DNA of 64,000 nt from Diplodia intermedia (lineage: Eukaryota > Ascomycota > Dothideomycetes > Botryosphaeriales > Botryosphaeriaceae). The stretch spans positions 186,001-250,000 of the forward strand of contig JAKEKT010000026.1 of the NCBI GenBank assembly GCA_021495925.1. The letters are read 5' to 3'. Numbering within the stretch: position 1 is the first letter of the stretch; each line of letters opens with the position of its first letter. Under the pieces are notes generated by a model that made no database searches, was not told the DNA's origin, and saw only the letters and a list, made by a program, of their open reading frames with translations. Shown here piece by piece: positions 1 through 9,941 of the stretch. The position numbers were made by a program, and so were the translations under genes.

Positions 1-541
1 CAGCTGGGGTCGTCGGAGGCGCGGCGGACGATGGGCCCGTAGGCGCGGACGGTCTCGCCGGCGGTGACGGTGATGCTGGTGGTGCCCGTGTCGGCCGAGA
101 CGCTGCCGAAGGAGAGGCTGTCGACGGTGTAGGTGCCGGCCGACGCGAAGGCCGAGACGCAGTTGAAGATCTGGCTGGTCTCGATGTTGCCCATGCAGAA
201 GTAGCCGCTGTTTTGTTTTTCGTGTCAGACTGCGTTCTCCTTCGCGTGGATCGAGCCGGGCGGGGGCGGGCTTACGATGGGCAGCATGTTGCTACTGTTA
301 TGGCGTCGGTAGAGCTGGTCGACGCCTTGGTGCACGCGTAGGTGTAGCCGGACGGACAGATGCCCGGAGAGTAGAAGTATGATACATCGCGGTTGAAGTT
401 AGGCGGCAGGCATAGCGATGTTGCTGTGGTTCCGAGCTGGAGCCATGATCCGATTGAATTGGAGCCGTAGAAGAACGAAGTGAGGCAGTCGGAGGTGGAC
501 GGGGTCCAAGTGGTCGTGAGCGGGCCGAGGTATGCAGTCAT
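1..541 (-). CDS. Cysteine-rich fungal surface/secreted protein, 5' part (runs off the left edge)
   Basis: Exon 1 is 541-276 and exon 2 is 207-1, joined across an intron (275-208, GTAAGC...AACAG) so that ...CCPS reads on into GYFC. The product starts MTAYLGPLTTTWTP. It carries spaced cysteines, including a CLPP block, an SPGICPSGYTYAC block and a CCPSGYFC block, then a Ser/Thr/Val-rich stretch. This spacing is typical of a large ascomycete family of cell-surface or secreted proteins that often have a downstream membrane segment. That segment would lie beyond the left edge and is not visible. No signal peptide follows the chosen ATG, so an upstream coding exon cannot be excluded. Biochemical role unknown. 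Confidence 0.75.
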
Positions 542-1904
542 GGCCAGCGATGTTGCCTAAGACGTCGATGACGTTTCGCGGCGTTGAGACGTCAAAGGTT
601 CAAGAACGTTTGGATCCCGCGGGTTTTGTGTGGAGCATGTCTGCTTATACCTGAATCATTGTCACCTGGTCCAGGAAAAGTGGGCCGTGATAAATTGGTA
701 TTGAAGTCGTGTGGAGAAATGGGGGCGTTGCTCTTTGTATGATGGCGGTTTCCGATCAGGGCCACGGCCTGTGCGACGGCGGCTAAATAAATGCACACAC
801 GGTCAAGGGTCATGCCACGCAACAGTCGAGTGTGTTGGGGCATGGAGGCGATTGGATGGGTCTTGGCCCCCACGACGAGGGTCGACGCATGTCCCAGGTA
901 CCAGCAATCGGCCATGGGAGGCGGAGTAGGATTTCCGTGCGCTCCGTGCGGACTTAACGCTACGGTTTCGGGCAAAAGCCGAGGACACAAGCGGCAACAC
1001 GGCTTCGATAGGCATAGCTCTACGATACCCTAGCCGTAGATACGTATGCACCTGGGGCCAGAACCAGAACCCTCTCTTTCTTTGACTCGGTGTTCGCCGT
1101 ACAAACATGTGGATGCTTGTATTGGGAGGCTGGACGGCTGCAATCAAGCTCTGGGAGCTTGGTTGCTGTGATTGAAGGATTTAGCCGGTCGTACCCAGTC
1201 AGTGGACTTGCCAAATAGATCCTGGAACCAATCCGAACAGGCCTCCATGCCCTAAGTGTCCGGTTGTGGCATTTGGTCAACCACTTCGCGAAACCCCGAC
1301 GACTTCAAAGCAAATTCCTCTTTGGCAGGTCGGGACTAAGCTTATCAATCAAGCAACTGATGCGAGTGTCAAAATGCTTGGAGGTAATCGCACCCAGCGC
1401 TTTTGATTCGTCCGGTTGGAAGAACTGCAGGCCGTGGGCCCGAGCGCTCACGTCAGCATTGTGCGAACCCTCCCAAAACTCACCTCACCCCTGCGACGTG
1501 AAGTTCACAAGATCCTTCAAAAATCTGAAATACGGTTGCCAATATTGCGACATGATCTGCAGAGCTCTAGATGCCATTCAAGTCCACCCCGACCCAGATG
1601 ATAACATGAGACTAGCGCGACCGGCGGGCTCTCGCGCTCTTTCTCCGTAATGATAACTTCCTGACATCCATTGGTTTCCATGCTCAACAGCCACGCTCTC
1701 ATTTCCAGCCCTTTTTTCTTTGGAGAAAAAAAAGTCTTTCTTCTAATGTACATCCCTTTCAGTCTATGTTTTGTTTTTGCTTCTACCGTGTATTCCAAAA
1801 ACGCCCCCGACACCCACAAACCCACAAACCCACGCACCTGCCTCGCCCACCGACTTCTCTTACCAAATACCCCCTGCTTCTCACGTCCCAATATCTCTCA
1901 CCCC
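542..1904. other. Intergenic region, no gene recognised
   Basis: It lies between the divergent start of the cysteine-rich protein gene (541) and the 3' end of the desaturase gene (1905). Open frames on both strands here (for example 592-990 and 1264-1650) overlap each other, show no family signature and have no convincing splice-linked exons. The right part is pyrimidine-rich. Confidence 0.6.
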
Positions 1905-3373
1905 TCAGCACTTCCCAAACTTGGCCCTAATCTCTTCCTCCGTAAAAGCTCTCGTCTTCCGCCTCAACATGGCCGCTCGCTCCTCGAGCGACATGCCGAT
2001 CTGGTCGCCCATAGGGACGAGGCACTTGGCTAGGTGGTCGTAGTCCTTCATGGCGAGGCGGACCGAGATCATGATGTAGTCGATGTTCTTGAAGGTGAGG
2101 GCGTGCTCGCGGGCGTAGGTGCGCTTCTGCTTGAGGAAGGCGATGGGGTGCTGGCGCCAGTGGCGCATCGGGTTGAGGTGGTGCGAGGTATGGTAGCCGT
2201 CGTTGAAGCAGAAGCGGTTGCTCTGGCCATCACATCACATTAGTCGGCGCTTCACTCTTCGTAGGTGAGAACTCACGGCAACATCGATCAGCGTAATGCT
2301 CGACCTAAAATCCGAATCCGGATCCTCGTCGTCCACAAACGCGTGCTGGCCCCAGTTGCCAACCATCAAGCCGAAACGCAGCACCATGAACGGCAGGAGG
2401 AAAACGCAAACGGTTGCGCGGCCATTGATCAGGGAGGACAGGTACCACAGGCCGAAGGTGCCGAATTCCGACGCGGCACAGCGCAGGCCCGTCTTGACGT
2501 GGCCCTTGCTGATGAAGTAGCGCGGCAGGTCGAACCAGACGAGGAGGACAAAGCGCCCGACGTAGCGCAGCAGGTCGCGCACGTCGTCGCGCTGGTAGCG
2601 GATAGTCGAGGAGAGATCGTCGGGCCCGTTGCCTTCGACGTGGTGGTGGCGGACTGGGCGAGAGCGGTTAGTGACGGAGGACGAGGGGGTTGATCTGGCT
2701 TACCGTGGTGGTAGAAGTAGGTGTTCCACGTGTGTCCGAAGAGCGGGTCAGTGATGAAGGGAAAGACGTGGTCAAGGATGCGCCAGGGGTTGCGCTTAGC
2801 CAGCACGCCGCGCATGTGGATATGTTGGTGCATCATCAGGTTGTATGTTCCAACAAAGTAAATCTGCATGATCCAATGCAAGATTCCGTGGAACCAATGG
2901 AAGTTGTAGAAGAGATACAGTGCGCTAGGGAGCGAGGTGGTGGCGTATAGAATGAGGTGGGTGAGCATGACAACATCCGTCTCCACTCGAACTACGGTAC
3001 GAGCCCAGCGAAGGTAAGGCTGAAACAGGTACTGGTCCAGTGCTTGCGGCAGCTTGATGTTGGGAGTGTCCCACAGGATGAAAACGGTAGGGTCGAAGTC
3101 GGCATGTTTGGGGTTGTTCATAGCTTCGAGAGCGTCAATGGTCGACTGATCTTCGTGGTCAATGTCCTGCTCATCCTCATTGGCCGAGTCCTTCCTCCGG
3201 CGGAGCACATCTCCGTTCTGCGGAGAAGGCGCGGCGTCCTCATTGGCGTCAGGAAGGCGTGCCGATGGCTCCTTGGCGGCATCGCGCTCCAAGCACTTCA
3301 AAAGCAAGAGGTCGGAGCGCGTCAGATACGGGTCGACAAAGGATTCCGGGTCCATGTTGGCTAGGGGTGACAC
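1905..3373 (-). CDS. Membrane fatty acid desaturase/hydroxylase family protein
   Basis: Three exons, 3373-2704, 2653-2277 and 2222-1905, give 454 aa. Both introns (52 and 54 bases) are GT-AG. An acidic N-terminal region of about 130 residues precedes hydrophobic segments. Three histidine clusters of the membrane di-iron desaturase fold are present: HQHIH (HxxxH), HHVRHHH (HxxxHH, completed only by splicing intron 1) and HTSHH (HxxHH, in the last exon). Members of this fold use oxygen to desaturate or hydroxylate lipid acyl chains, usually in the ER. The substrate cannot be told from sequence. Translation may start at 3373 or at the second Met (3355). The 3' end faces a gene-free stretch, and the start is divergent from the small-protein gene at 4245. 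Confidence 0.85.
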
Positions 3374-4244
3374 AAAAGAAGGAATGGAAGGCGGTTGGAG
3401 AAATTAGACAGTAGGCGCCGCAGCGGTCGTACGAGGCGCGAGGAAAGCGCAGTCGGCGGCGTGGCCGAGGTCGGAGTTTGAGCAAGAGCGGACAGGAGTA
3501 TAATACAGTATTTACAAGCACTGTACACAACACCGGACGATGCGGCGCTGGATTGGGCAGAGGGATCCCGAGTCAAACCAGGACAAGAGGAATGAGGAGG
3601 TCCAGGAGCCGGGCCACCAGCCAGATCTCTTTTGATTCTGCCGCTTGCTGAGCCGGGAGCAGCTAGCGCCCGCAGATCTACGCCTTGGCGCCTGGACCCT
3701 GTGCCTGTTTGCCTGTGCATCGCCTGGGAAATCACAGGAACCCCACCCGGCGAGCATCGCCCGTCTGCTGACGCCTTTCCTGCGAGATCTCTGCCACCTG
3801 CCCGTCAGCCGCTTGTTCTTTCTCTTGTCCGCCCGTGTGTGCGAAGATGGCGGTTGGTGGCGAACCCGTTCTGGACAAATATACAGTGGAGACTCGCCGC
3901 TCACCGCCTCATCTGCTCCCGTGCTCCCTACGCTGCAGAATCCCGGGCCGAGATGATTGGACGACGTGTTCGCTCGGTGCGGAGAATTTGGGGACTCAGG
4001 CCTGCCTCGCCACGCGTGACGTTCACACTGTGACACTGCTGTCAGGCCAGAGCTGCGGTCAAAGTACCTGCATTCTTGTAAGCTACGCCAGAACTGGAAG
4101 GCCATTCGTGGCGCAGTTGCACCGCCACCGCCACACTTGCTGTGACGTCGCTCGCGCCCCTCCTTGCGCATAAAAGAAAGCCTATCTTCCAACTGCATCT
4201 CTCATCAGCACATCGAAACCAAAACAAATTCGCATCCAGCCACC
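3374..4244. other. Divergent promoter region between desaturase and small-protein genes
   Basis: No coding sequence is supported. The right half holds the core promoter of the small-protein gene (two CRE-like sites and a TATA-like box, listed separately). Open frames on both strands are mutually overlapping and featureless. Confidence 0.6.
4017..4176 (+). promoter_or_regulatory. CRE-like sites and TATA-like box upstream of the small-protein gene
   Basis: TGACGT lies at 4017-4022 and TGACGTC at 4143-4149, both cores of the ATF/CREB-type bZIP site. CATAAAAG at 4169-4176 is a TATA-like element about 70 bases before the ATG at 4245. Spacing and order fit a strong, regulated core promoter. Regulation by a bZIP factor is inferred from the motifs only. 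Confidence 0.5.
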
Positions 4245-4448
4245 ATGCCTGTCATCACTTCCATCGAGCAGCCTTCCAACTCCAAGACCAACGCGTCCGA
4301 CCAGGCCACCCAAACCGCCACCTCCACGTCCTCATCTGCGCCTACCCAGCCGCAGCAGCAACCCAAATCCGAGGCAGACTTGGCCGCCGAGAAGCTCTAC
4401 GAGGAGCGCATGGAGGAAGAGTACGCCAAGCGGGAGGGCGGCGCGTAA
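4245..4448 (+). CDS. Small conserved-looking hydrophilic fungal protein (67 aa)
   Basis: The ATG at 4245 sits in a strong context (CCACCATGCC), although the open frame extends upstream. A start there gives 67 aa without introns. The N-terminal half is rich in Ser, Thr, Asn and Gln and looks disordered. The C-terminal third is a charged helix-like stretch, EKLYEERMEEEYAKREGG, just before the stop. I recall similar short proteins with this KLYEERMEEEYAKREGGA-type ending in other Pezizomycotina, but no function is known to me. The well-formed promoter (TATA-like box, CRE-like sites) and strong start context argue for a highly expressed real gene rather than a chance frame. Confidence 0.7.
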   Translation: MPVITSIEQPSNSKTNASDQATQTATSTSSSAPTQPQQQPKSEADLAAEKLYEERMEEEYAKREGGA

Positions 4449-5172
4449 GACGGTGCTCTGAGTAGATTGCTCTTCACGGCGTCGTCTGCGATGGGAAGCA
4501 GGACCGGTCGGACGGGCGACGACGACAGTAGCCAGCAAGCTGGCGAGGATAGTCATGGGTTACATAATTGATGTTTGAGTGGGTGTTTAAGAGCAGATGC
4601 TTATGTATTAGCACTTTTTCCGAAGAGCTCTGCTTTTATCCTTGTGCTGTGAGAATTCCCGGTGAAGTGACACTAGAACCAAACTAATGAGATATGGTAC
4701 TGAGAGAGGTTCGAGGAACACCAAATCGGAAATCAACGCATACTATTGATATTGGGATGATAGTAGCCATATGATCTCTCAACAGATCGCTCCCGAAATT
4801 GCAAGGTATGCGTGTCGTCGGGTAGCTATGGTGCGCATGTCTAACAAGTTACGCTGGGACAACTAGCCTGTGCTTGTACTTGATTCAAAGATTCCTTCCG
4901 CTCCATGAGCTATCATCCGCTAAGTGCCATCTAGCTGACGCGCCGTTGAGTATTGGCTTTGCCGTCGTAAGTGAGAGATGGTTTCCGGACCATTTAGGTC
5001 TCGGATCGACACGAATGACGTTCTTCTTCGCACGCAGCGTGCGCAGCTGCCCGCGGCGGGGCAGCTTACTTAGAAACCCACTCCACCATCTCACGAGAGC
5101 TCTCCAGATCCCTCCGCTACCACTCCCCCACGCAACCGTGCCCTCCCGAACCAACAATTTCTCCACACAACC
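4449..5172. other. Intergenic region
   Basis: It contains the 3' flank of the small-protein gene and the promoter of the alpha/beta-barrel gene at 5173. The last 100 bases are C-rich with little G on the + strand, as is common just upstream of fungal starts. No gene is supported. Confidence 0.6.
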
Positions 5173-5965
5173 ATGGCTCCCACGACTGAAAACGCCATCC
5201 TCCAACTGAAGCCCGATACCGACCTCACCACCGGCGACGCCGCCGCAACTTGGCGCAGCACGCTCGCCACCATCTCCGCGCAGCCCGGCCTGCAGCGCCT
5301 AGCCTGGGGGCAATCGCTCGAGAATCCCCACATTGTGCAGATGCTAATTGGTAAGCCGCCGCCGCCGCTGCCACCACCACCACCACCGCGACTCAACCCC
5401 CCGCAATCAACCATCACAACCACGAGACGACACCGATTCCTCTCCAACTAACACCCCCAACCAAAAACCAACAGACTGGGACGCCGCGACCTCGCACCAA
5501 GCCTTCCAACGCAGCCCCGCCTACGCTCCGTTCCTCGCCAACATCACCAGCCTCCTCGCCTCCCCGCCCCGCCTCACGCACCACGCCTTTTCCTCCTCCC
5601 TCGACGCCGTCACGACCGCCGCGCCCGTGACCGAGCTGGTCTCGTTCTACTTCCCGCCGACCTACGCGACGGACGACTTCGTCGGGCCGTGGGCCGACTT
5701 CGCGCGCGCGGCGGCGGAGCACGCCGAGGGGCTGCGGGGCAGCGCGGGCGCGTGGGCGGACGAGGACGCGGTGGAGCACGCGAGCTTGAAGAAGGGGGAG
5801 GAGGGGGAGGGGAGGGGCCGGTTGTTCCTGGCGCTGATTGGGTGGGAGAGCGTGGACGCCCACATGGCGTACCGGGACACGGCCGCGTTCAAGGAGAGCA
5901 TCGTGAAGCTGCGGGCGCTGGTGAGCGGCATCGAGATGCACCACGTGGACTTCAAGTTGGCTTGA
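5173..5965 (+). CDS. Dimeric alpha/beta-barrel (ABM-like) protein, function unknown
   Basis: Two exons, 5173-5350 and 5475-5965, are joined across a 124-base GT-AG intron and give 222 aa. The start ATG follows a CAACC context. The product has two similar halves. The first runs from LQLKPDTDL to MLIDWD, and the second ends LFLALIGWESVDAHMAYRDT and then MHHVDF. The pattern of a strand, then GWES or WDAATSHQAF, then a helix is that of fungal ABM-type stress-response dimeric barrel proteins. Such proteins include small monooxygenases and many uncharacterised members. No catalytic residue can be assigned. A Glu/Gly-rich insert (about KKGEEGEGRGR) precedes the second barrel strand. It converges on the AMMECR1 gene. 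Confidence 0.75.
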
Positions 5966-6414
5966 AGAAAAGGGCGGGGAGACGTTTTGTTGCCGCGGTG
6001 CGTTCGTTGTTGGGGTGTGTGGGTTGGGTTGGGATGCGGGGAAGGGAGAGAAGCGGCTGGATTCACTCTGTGAATGGAAGGCTAGTTCAAATATTCGAGA
6101 TGCTCAATGGCGCTTATTTGTATGTCTGTTGCCTTGGTACTTCCAATCCGCACTCATCATTCATTAGAGCGTTCAGAGCCGGCAACCCGCTCATTCGCCC
6201 AACCCCATCAGGCTCGTCTAATGCCAAAAATTCAACCGAATCTTCCACGAAAGAGCAGCAAATTGTCTCAACGCCATGCTATCGCCATTACCTTGCTCGC
6301 GGAAACCAAACAAACCCGTCTATAACGTGACGACGCACCAAGCTATGTGCCGAAACGAGGATGCGGCAAGAAGAATGCCAGAGACGATAGTCCAAGCAAA
6401 ATCAGCAGTCGCCG
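5966..6414. other. Convergent 3' flanks
   Basis: This is the space between the 3' ends of the alpha/beta-barrel gene (+) and the AMMECR1 gene (-). It presumably holds both 3' UTRs. No gene or RNA is recognised. Confidence 0.6.
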
Positions 6415-7519
6415 TCAGTTCAACGCCTTCACCGCCACGCCGGCACGCTGCTCGACCCAATCGCGCCACTCCTTCCACTCGGCGTAGGCAAGGGTCGCCT
6501 TGCTGCCCTCGTAGGTGATGACGTTGAGGTCCACCTTGCGCCAATCGTCCCTGCGACCGCTCCAGCCGGCCTTGCGCATCAGGCTGACAATAGTCTCCTC
6601 CTTGGTCCAGCCCTGCTCCTTGGCCACGTCCGGTAGGTACGTGGAGCCGTAGCGGCGGCCGTGGTAGGTGAAGGAGATGCGCAGACCGTGCTTTCCCAGC
6701 TCCCACGCCATGGCGTCAGCCGCCGGCTGGAAGTTGGTCAGAAGCGTCACCCCACACTCGAGGCTGGACAGCTCGCGCGAGGCAATCTGGTTGAAGCGCG
6801 TGTCTTCGAAGGCTCTGCGGGGTTTGCGTGGAGACTTGCATTTAGCGTATGGGGGAACAGGTTGGAAAACGTTTTACCATTGCCGGTGGGGAGGCGGGAG
6901 ACGGGTACAAAATAAATGACACTCACGAGGTTAGAGCGTAGCTACGCAGTCCGTCCGACAGTTCTTGCGCTTCGAAGGTGCCGATGCAGCCGCGCAGGTT
7001 CTTGCTCCCACTCCTGCTCAATGTGTTCCATGTCACGAATAGCGGATAGGCGTCCTCTGCGGAGGCACTGGCGGCGGAGGGCGCAGAGCCCGAAGGATGG
7101 CCACCGCGCACACGGCGGCCGAGATTGGAGAAGAATGAGGTACGCGACGAGGTCGACTTGGAGGTAGCAGACGAGGCAGTGGTGGGTGCGGAGCTGCGCG
7201 ACGAAGTGGCCGACTGCACGGAGGAGGTGCTCGCGTTGGTGGAGCCCGAGGAGGGGCTGTCAGCAGCCAGGCGGCTGATGGCCGGCGACGGCTTGAGGGT
7301 GGTGGTGGTGGCGCGCATATCCTCGGCATCCGTCATCTCTTCGTCCTCTTCGTCGTCGGCACTTTCATCATCGTCGTCCACCTCATCTTCCGCGTCCAGA
7401 TCATCGGCGTTGTACTCGTTCCACAAGTCTTCGACCTCTGGCAAGCTCAGCGGATGGCGCTTCTCCAAACTGGCGCTCAGGCTCTCGAAACAGTAGGCGC
7501 AATGGGCGGCAGAAGCCAT
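6415..7519 (-). CDS. AMMECR1 domain protein
   Basis: Two exons, 7519-6927 and 6814-6415, with a 112-base GT-AG intron, give 330 aa. The start at 7519 is chosen because MASAAHCAYCFESLSASLE is the usual beginning of fungal AMMECR1 proteins; the frame is open further upstream. After about 40 residues there is an acidic run (DAEDEVDDDDESADDEEDEE) and a Ser/Thr-rich insertion. The AMMECR1 fold then follows: PLFVTWNT, LRGCIGTFEAQELSDGLRSYAL, then across the intron SAFEDTRFNQIASREL, GVTLLTNF and GLRISF, YGSTYLPDVAKEQGW. LRGCIG is the family's hallmark. The molecular role of this conserved eukaryotic and archaeal family is unsettled. The fungal protein is probably cytosolic or nuclear. Confidence 0.92.
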
Positions 7520-8611
7520 GACGTCGCAGATGCAATGGGAATATGTAACGGCGACACGGCGAACAGGTGCAGGGCGGAAATCAGCAAGCAGGCGCGGGAG
7601 TACAGACGGGCAGGCGAGCGAGGAGGTTGGAGTGAGCTTAGTAGGAGCAGAGGGGAGGCCGATGATTAATGACGCCCGGCAGGCCACCCAGCTTCTGGCA
7701 CTCTAGCCCGATGTGTCGAGGTCGGCTGCTGAAGCTTCGCTGGCACGCTTGGAGGCAGAGGGAGCGAAGAGTGGCTGAGGCGTGCGCAAGAGGCGGCGAA
7801 GCAGGAGCGACAGCAGGTAGGGCAGAGCCAGAGGCTCAGGCGGGCTGCGGGCGTTGTTCGTGTACTGGGGAGCGATGGCCGGCGGACGGGCGACGATGAC
7901 GGTGTAACGCCCCACGCTCACGCGCGCTGGGGCCAAGTTCCCTTCGCAGTGTTCCGAATCGGGAGCGCCCGGCTCTTCAGGCACCGCACGTGATCGTGGT
8001 AAAGTCCTGCCTGGCCTGGTTTCTCTACTTTCGTGTCTTCTTTGTGCTGCTATAGCATGAAACCAGAGTTGATCAGAAATTACCTTGAATCCCTAGCGCA
8101 GCAGTTGGTTTCTCTCTCTTCCTTTTCTTTTCCCTTGAATCGTCGCAAGCACCCTCTGCCATGGCTAGTGCTCATCAGCCAAAGGCGTGACCCAGGCATC
8201 AACACCGGGTTGCAAATTGTTAGTTGAAATCTGTTTAGCGCACAGTACAGGTGCCCTGTTTATCAACCGACCATCTGCGTCAATAAACCAACGACGGGTA
8301 CACAAAACTTGAGAATGGAGCTGTAAGTAGCCGTGGCTATCAGCGCACACCGCGCGGACGTTTGCAGGGCGACTAGTGGTGGTAGATCTCGATAGGCTGC
8401 CTCGGTGGTTGGCTGTAGTCGCCGTCGGTCGTCGTACCTGCCGCAGATAGCGAATTCGAACGACACATTGCGTCATCGCTCTTGACATCACACACACCTC
8501 ACAAACGTTCAACCCTTGCCTCACTCTCATATAAGCCGGCTAACACCTACAGAACCGAGGAAAGAACCCTAGTACCATCATATCAGATCGCATATAATTG
8601 ATCCCATCACC
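7520..8611. other. Divergent promoter region, AMMECR1 / dehydrogenase
   Basis: No gene is supported. Open frames at 7669-7984 on both strands overlap each other and lack any domain. The last 100 bases before 8612 are C/A-rich and contain a TATA-like CATATAAGC (8528-8536). Confidence 0.55.
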
Positions 8612-9603
8612 ATGGCGTCAAGTCCTACAAGAATCCTCGTCGTTGGCGCTTCCCGTGGTCTCGGCGCGTCGCTGCTCAAACAGTACAGTCAAAGGTCTCC
8701 GCGCCCCATCGTCTTTGGCACTGCAAGACAAGCATCGGCGCCGACTTCTGGCTCGCAAGATGTTACTTGGCTCCCAAACGTCGACGTCTCGGGCCCAGAT
8801 GCCGGTAATGCCATAGTCGACGGCTACAAGGCTCACAGCAACTCGCCTATCGACATCCTAATCATCACTGCCGGCTACTTCGGGAAGGAAAGCTTCGGTA
8901 AGTGCAGCCTTTATCATTCCGAACCACATCCAGTCTCAAATGTGGGGTATTGACCAGCTCCTACAGACGCCCCATCCTATGATGCGCAGGTTTCCATGTA
9001 CAAGATCTCAGCCATAGCACCCACACTCATCGTCTCTGCTCTCACCGCCGCCAATCTTCTCCGCACCGGCAGCAAGGTCATTCTCGTTTCAAGCGAGAGC
9101 GGTAGCATCTCTCTACGGCACGAAAGCGAGGGTGGTGGCAACTTCGGCCACCATGCTAGCAAGGCCGCGCTCAACATGGTCGGCAAGCTACTGAGCATCG
9201 ATCTAAAGGAAAAGGGTGTTGCAGTCGGCCTCGTGCATCCCGGCTTCATGAGGACCGAGATGACGAAGAGCGTAGGCTTTGACAAGTTTTGGGATGTTGG
9301 TGGCGGTGCGTTATCCTTCGTCCCTTATCGTTCGCATGACGACTCTTCATAAGTGCTAATGAAACCATTTCCTCACAGCTGTCACGCCCGACGAAGCGGC
9401 CCAATCGTTGGCAGAGTGGGTCGATACGTTTGATATCTCGAAGACGGGAGAGTATTGGGCACCGAGAGGCCCTGGGTGAGTTCTGTTCCACACACGCCCT
9501 GCCTGCCTCTTTGTACTGATTGGTGACCAGTGATATTGGAACGGCAGAGCCAGTTCTGGGACCTAAGGACAAGCTACCCACACCTCTGCAACTGCCGTGG
9601 TGA
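8612..9603 (+). CDS. Short-chain dehydrogenase/reductase with altered active site
   Basis: Four exons, 8612-8897, 8967-9305, 9379-9475 and 9531-9603, give 264 aa. All three introns are GT-AG. The Rossmann start RILVVGASRGLG carries the GxxxGxG cofactor motif, and DILIITAGYFG is the usual NAG-type strand. VILVSSESGSIS holds the active-site Ser region. Where classical SDRs have YxxxK, this one reads HHASKAALNM, so the lysine is kept but the tyrosine position is His. VGLVHPGFMRTEM is the usual PG motif after strand 6. The closest look is to small cytosolic NAD(P)-dependent SDRs of the C-factor type. Substrate unknown, and activity uncertain because of the Tyr to His change. AATAAA at 9835-9840 is a possible polyadenylation signal. 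Confidence 0.88.
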
Positions 9604-9941
9604 AAATCCGACCCCTTTCCCCAATAGAGTTCCTTTGAACCACCACGCATTGTGCACCTTCTGGAAAAGGCCCATTGGTGGTTCTATGCAGTAACGACCA
9701 GGCATCAAATCGATTGTTTTCTCTTGAAAATTGAGCCAACAATACTAGTATTGCAGCCGTTTCAACCTGGCGTGATTTGTAGAATGAAGAGAAATTACTA
9801 ATTACAAGGTAGTATTGCAACGCTTCGCTCAATGAATAAAACAATTCGACATATCCGGGCAGATATTACTCCCGAACGCCACGGAAACACAAGATCGGGC
9901 GTTTTAGTACAGCCCGATAAGCCCTAAGAACAGCGCAACGC
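9604..9941. other. Convergent 3' flanks
   Basis: Short AT-richer spacer between the dehydrogenase (+) and the Spt10-like gene (-). It contains AATAAA at 9835-9840. Nothing else is seen. Confidence 0.6.

Noticed and set aside
1264..1891. Overlapping frames of 120-128 codons downstream of the cysteine-rich gene
   Set aside because: They lie on opposite strands over the same bases and show no family features.
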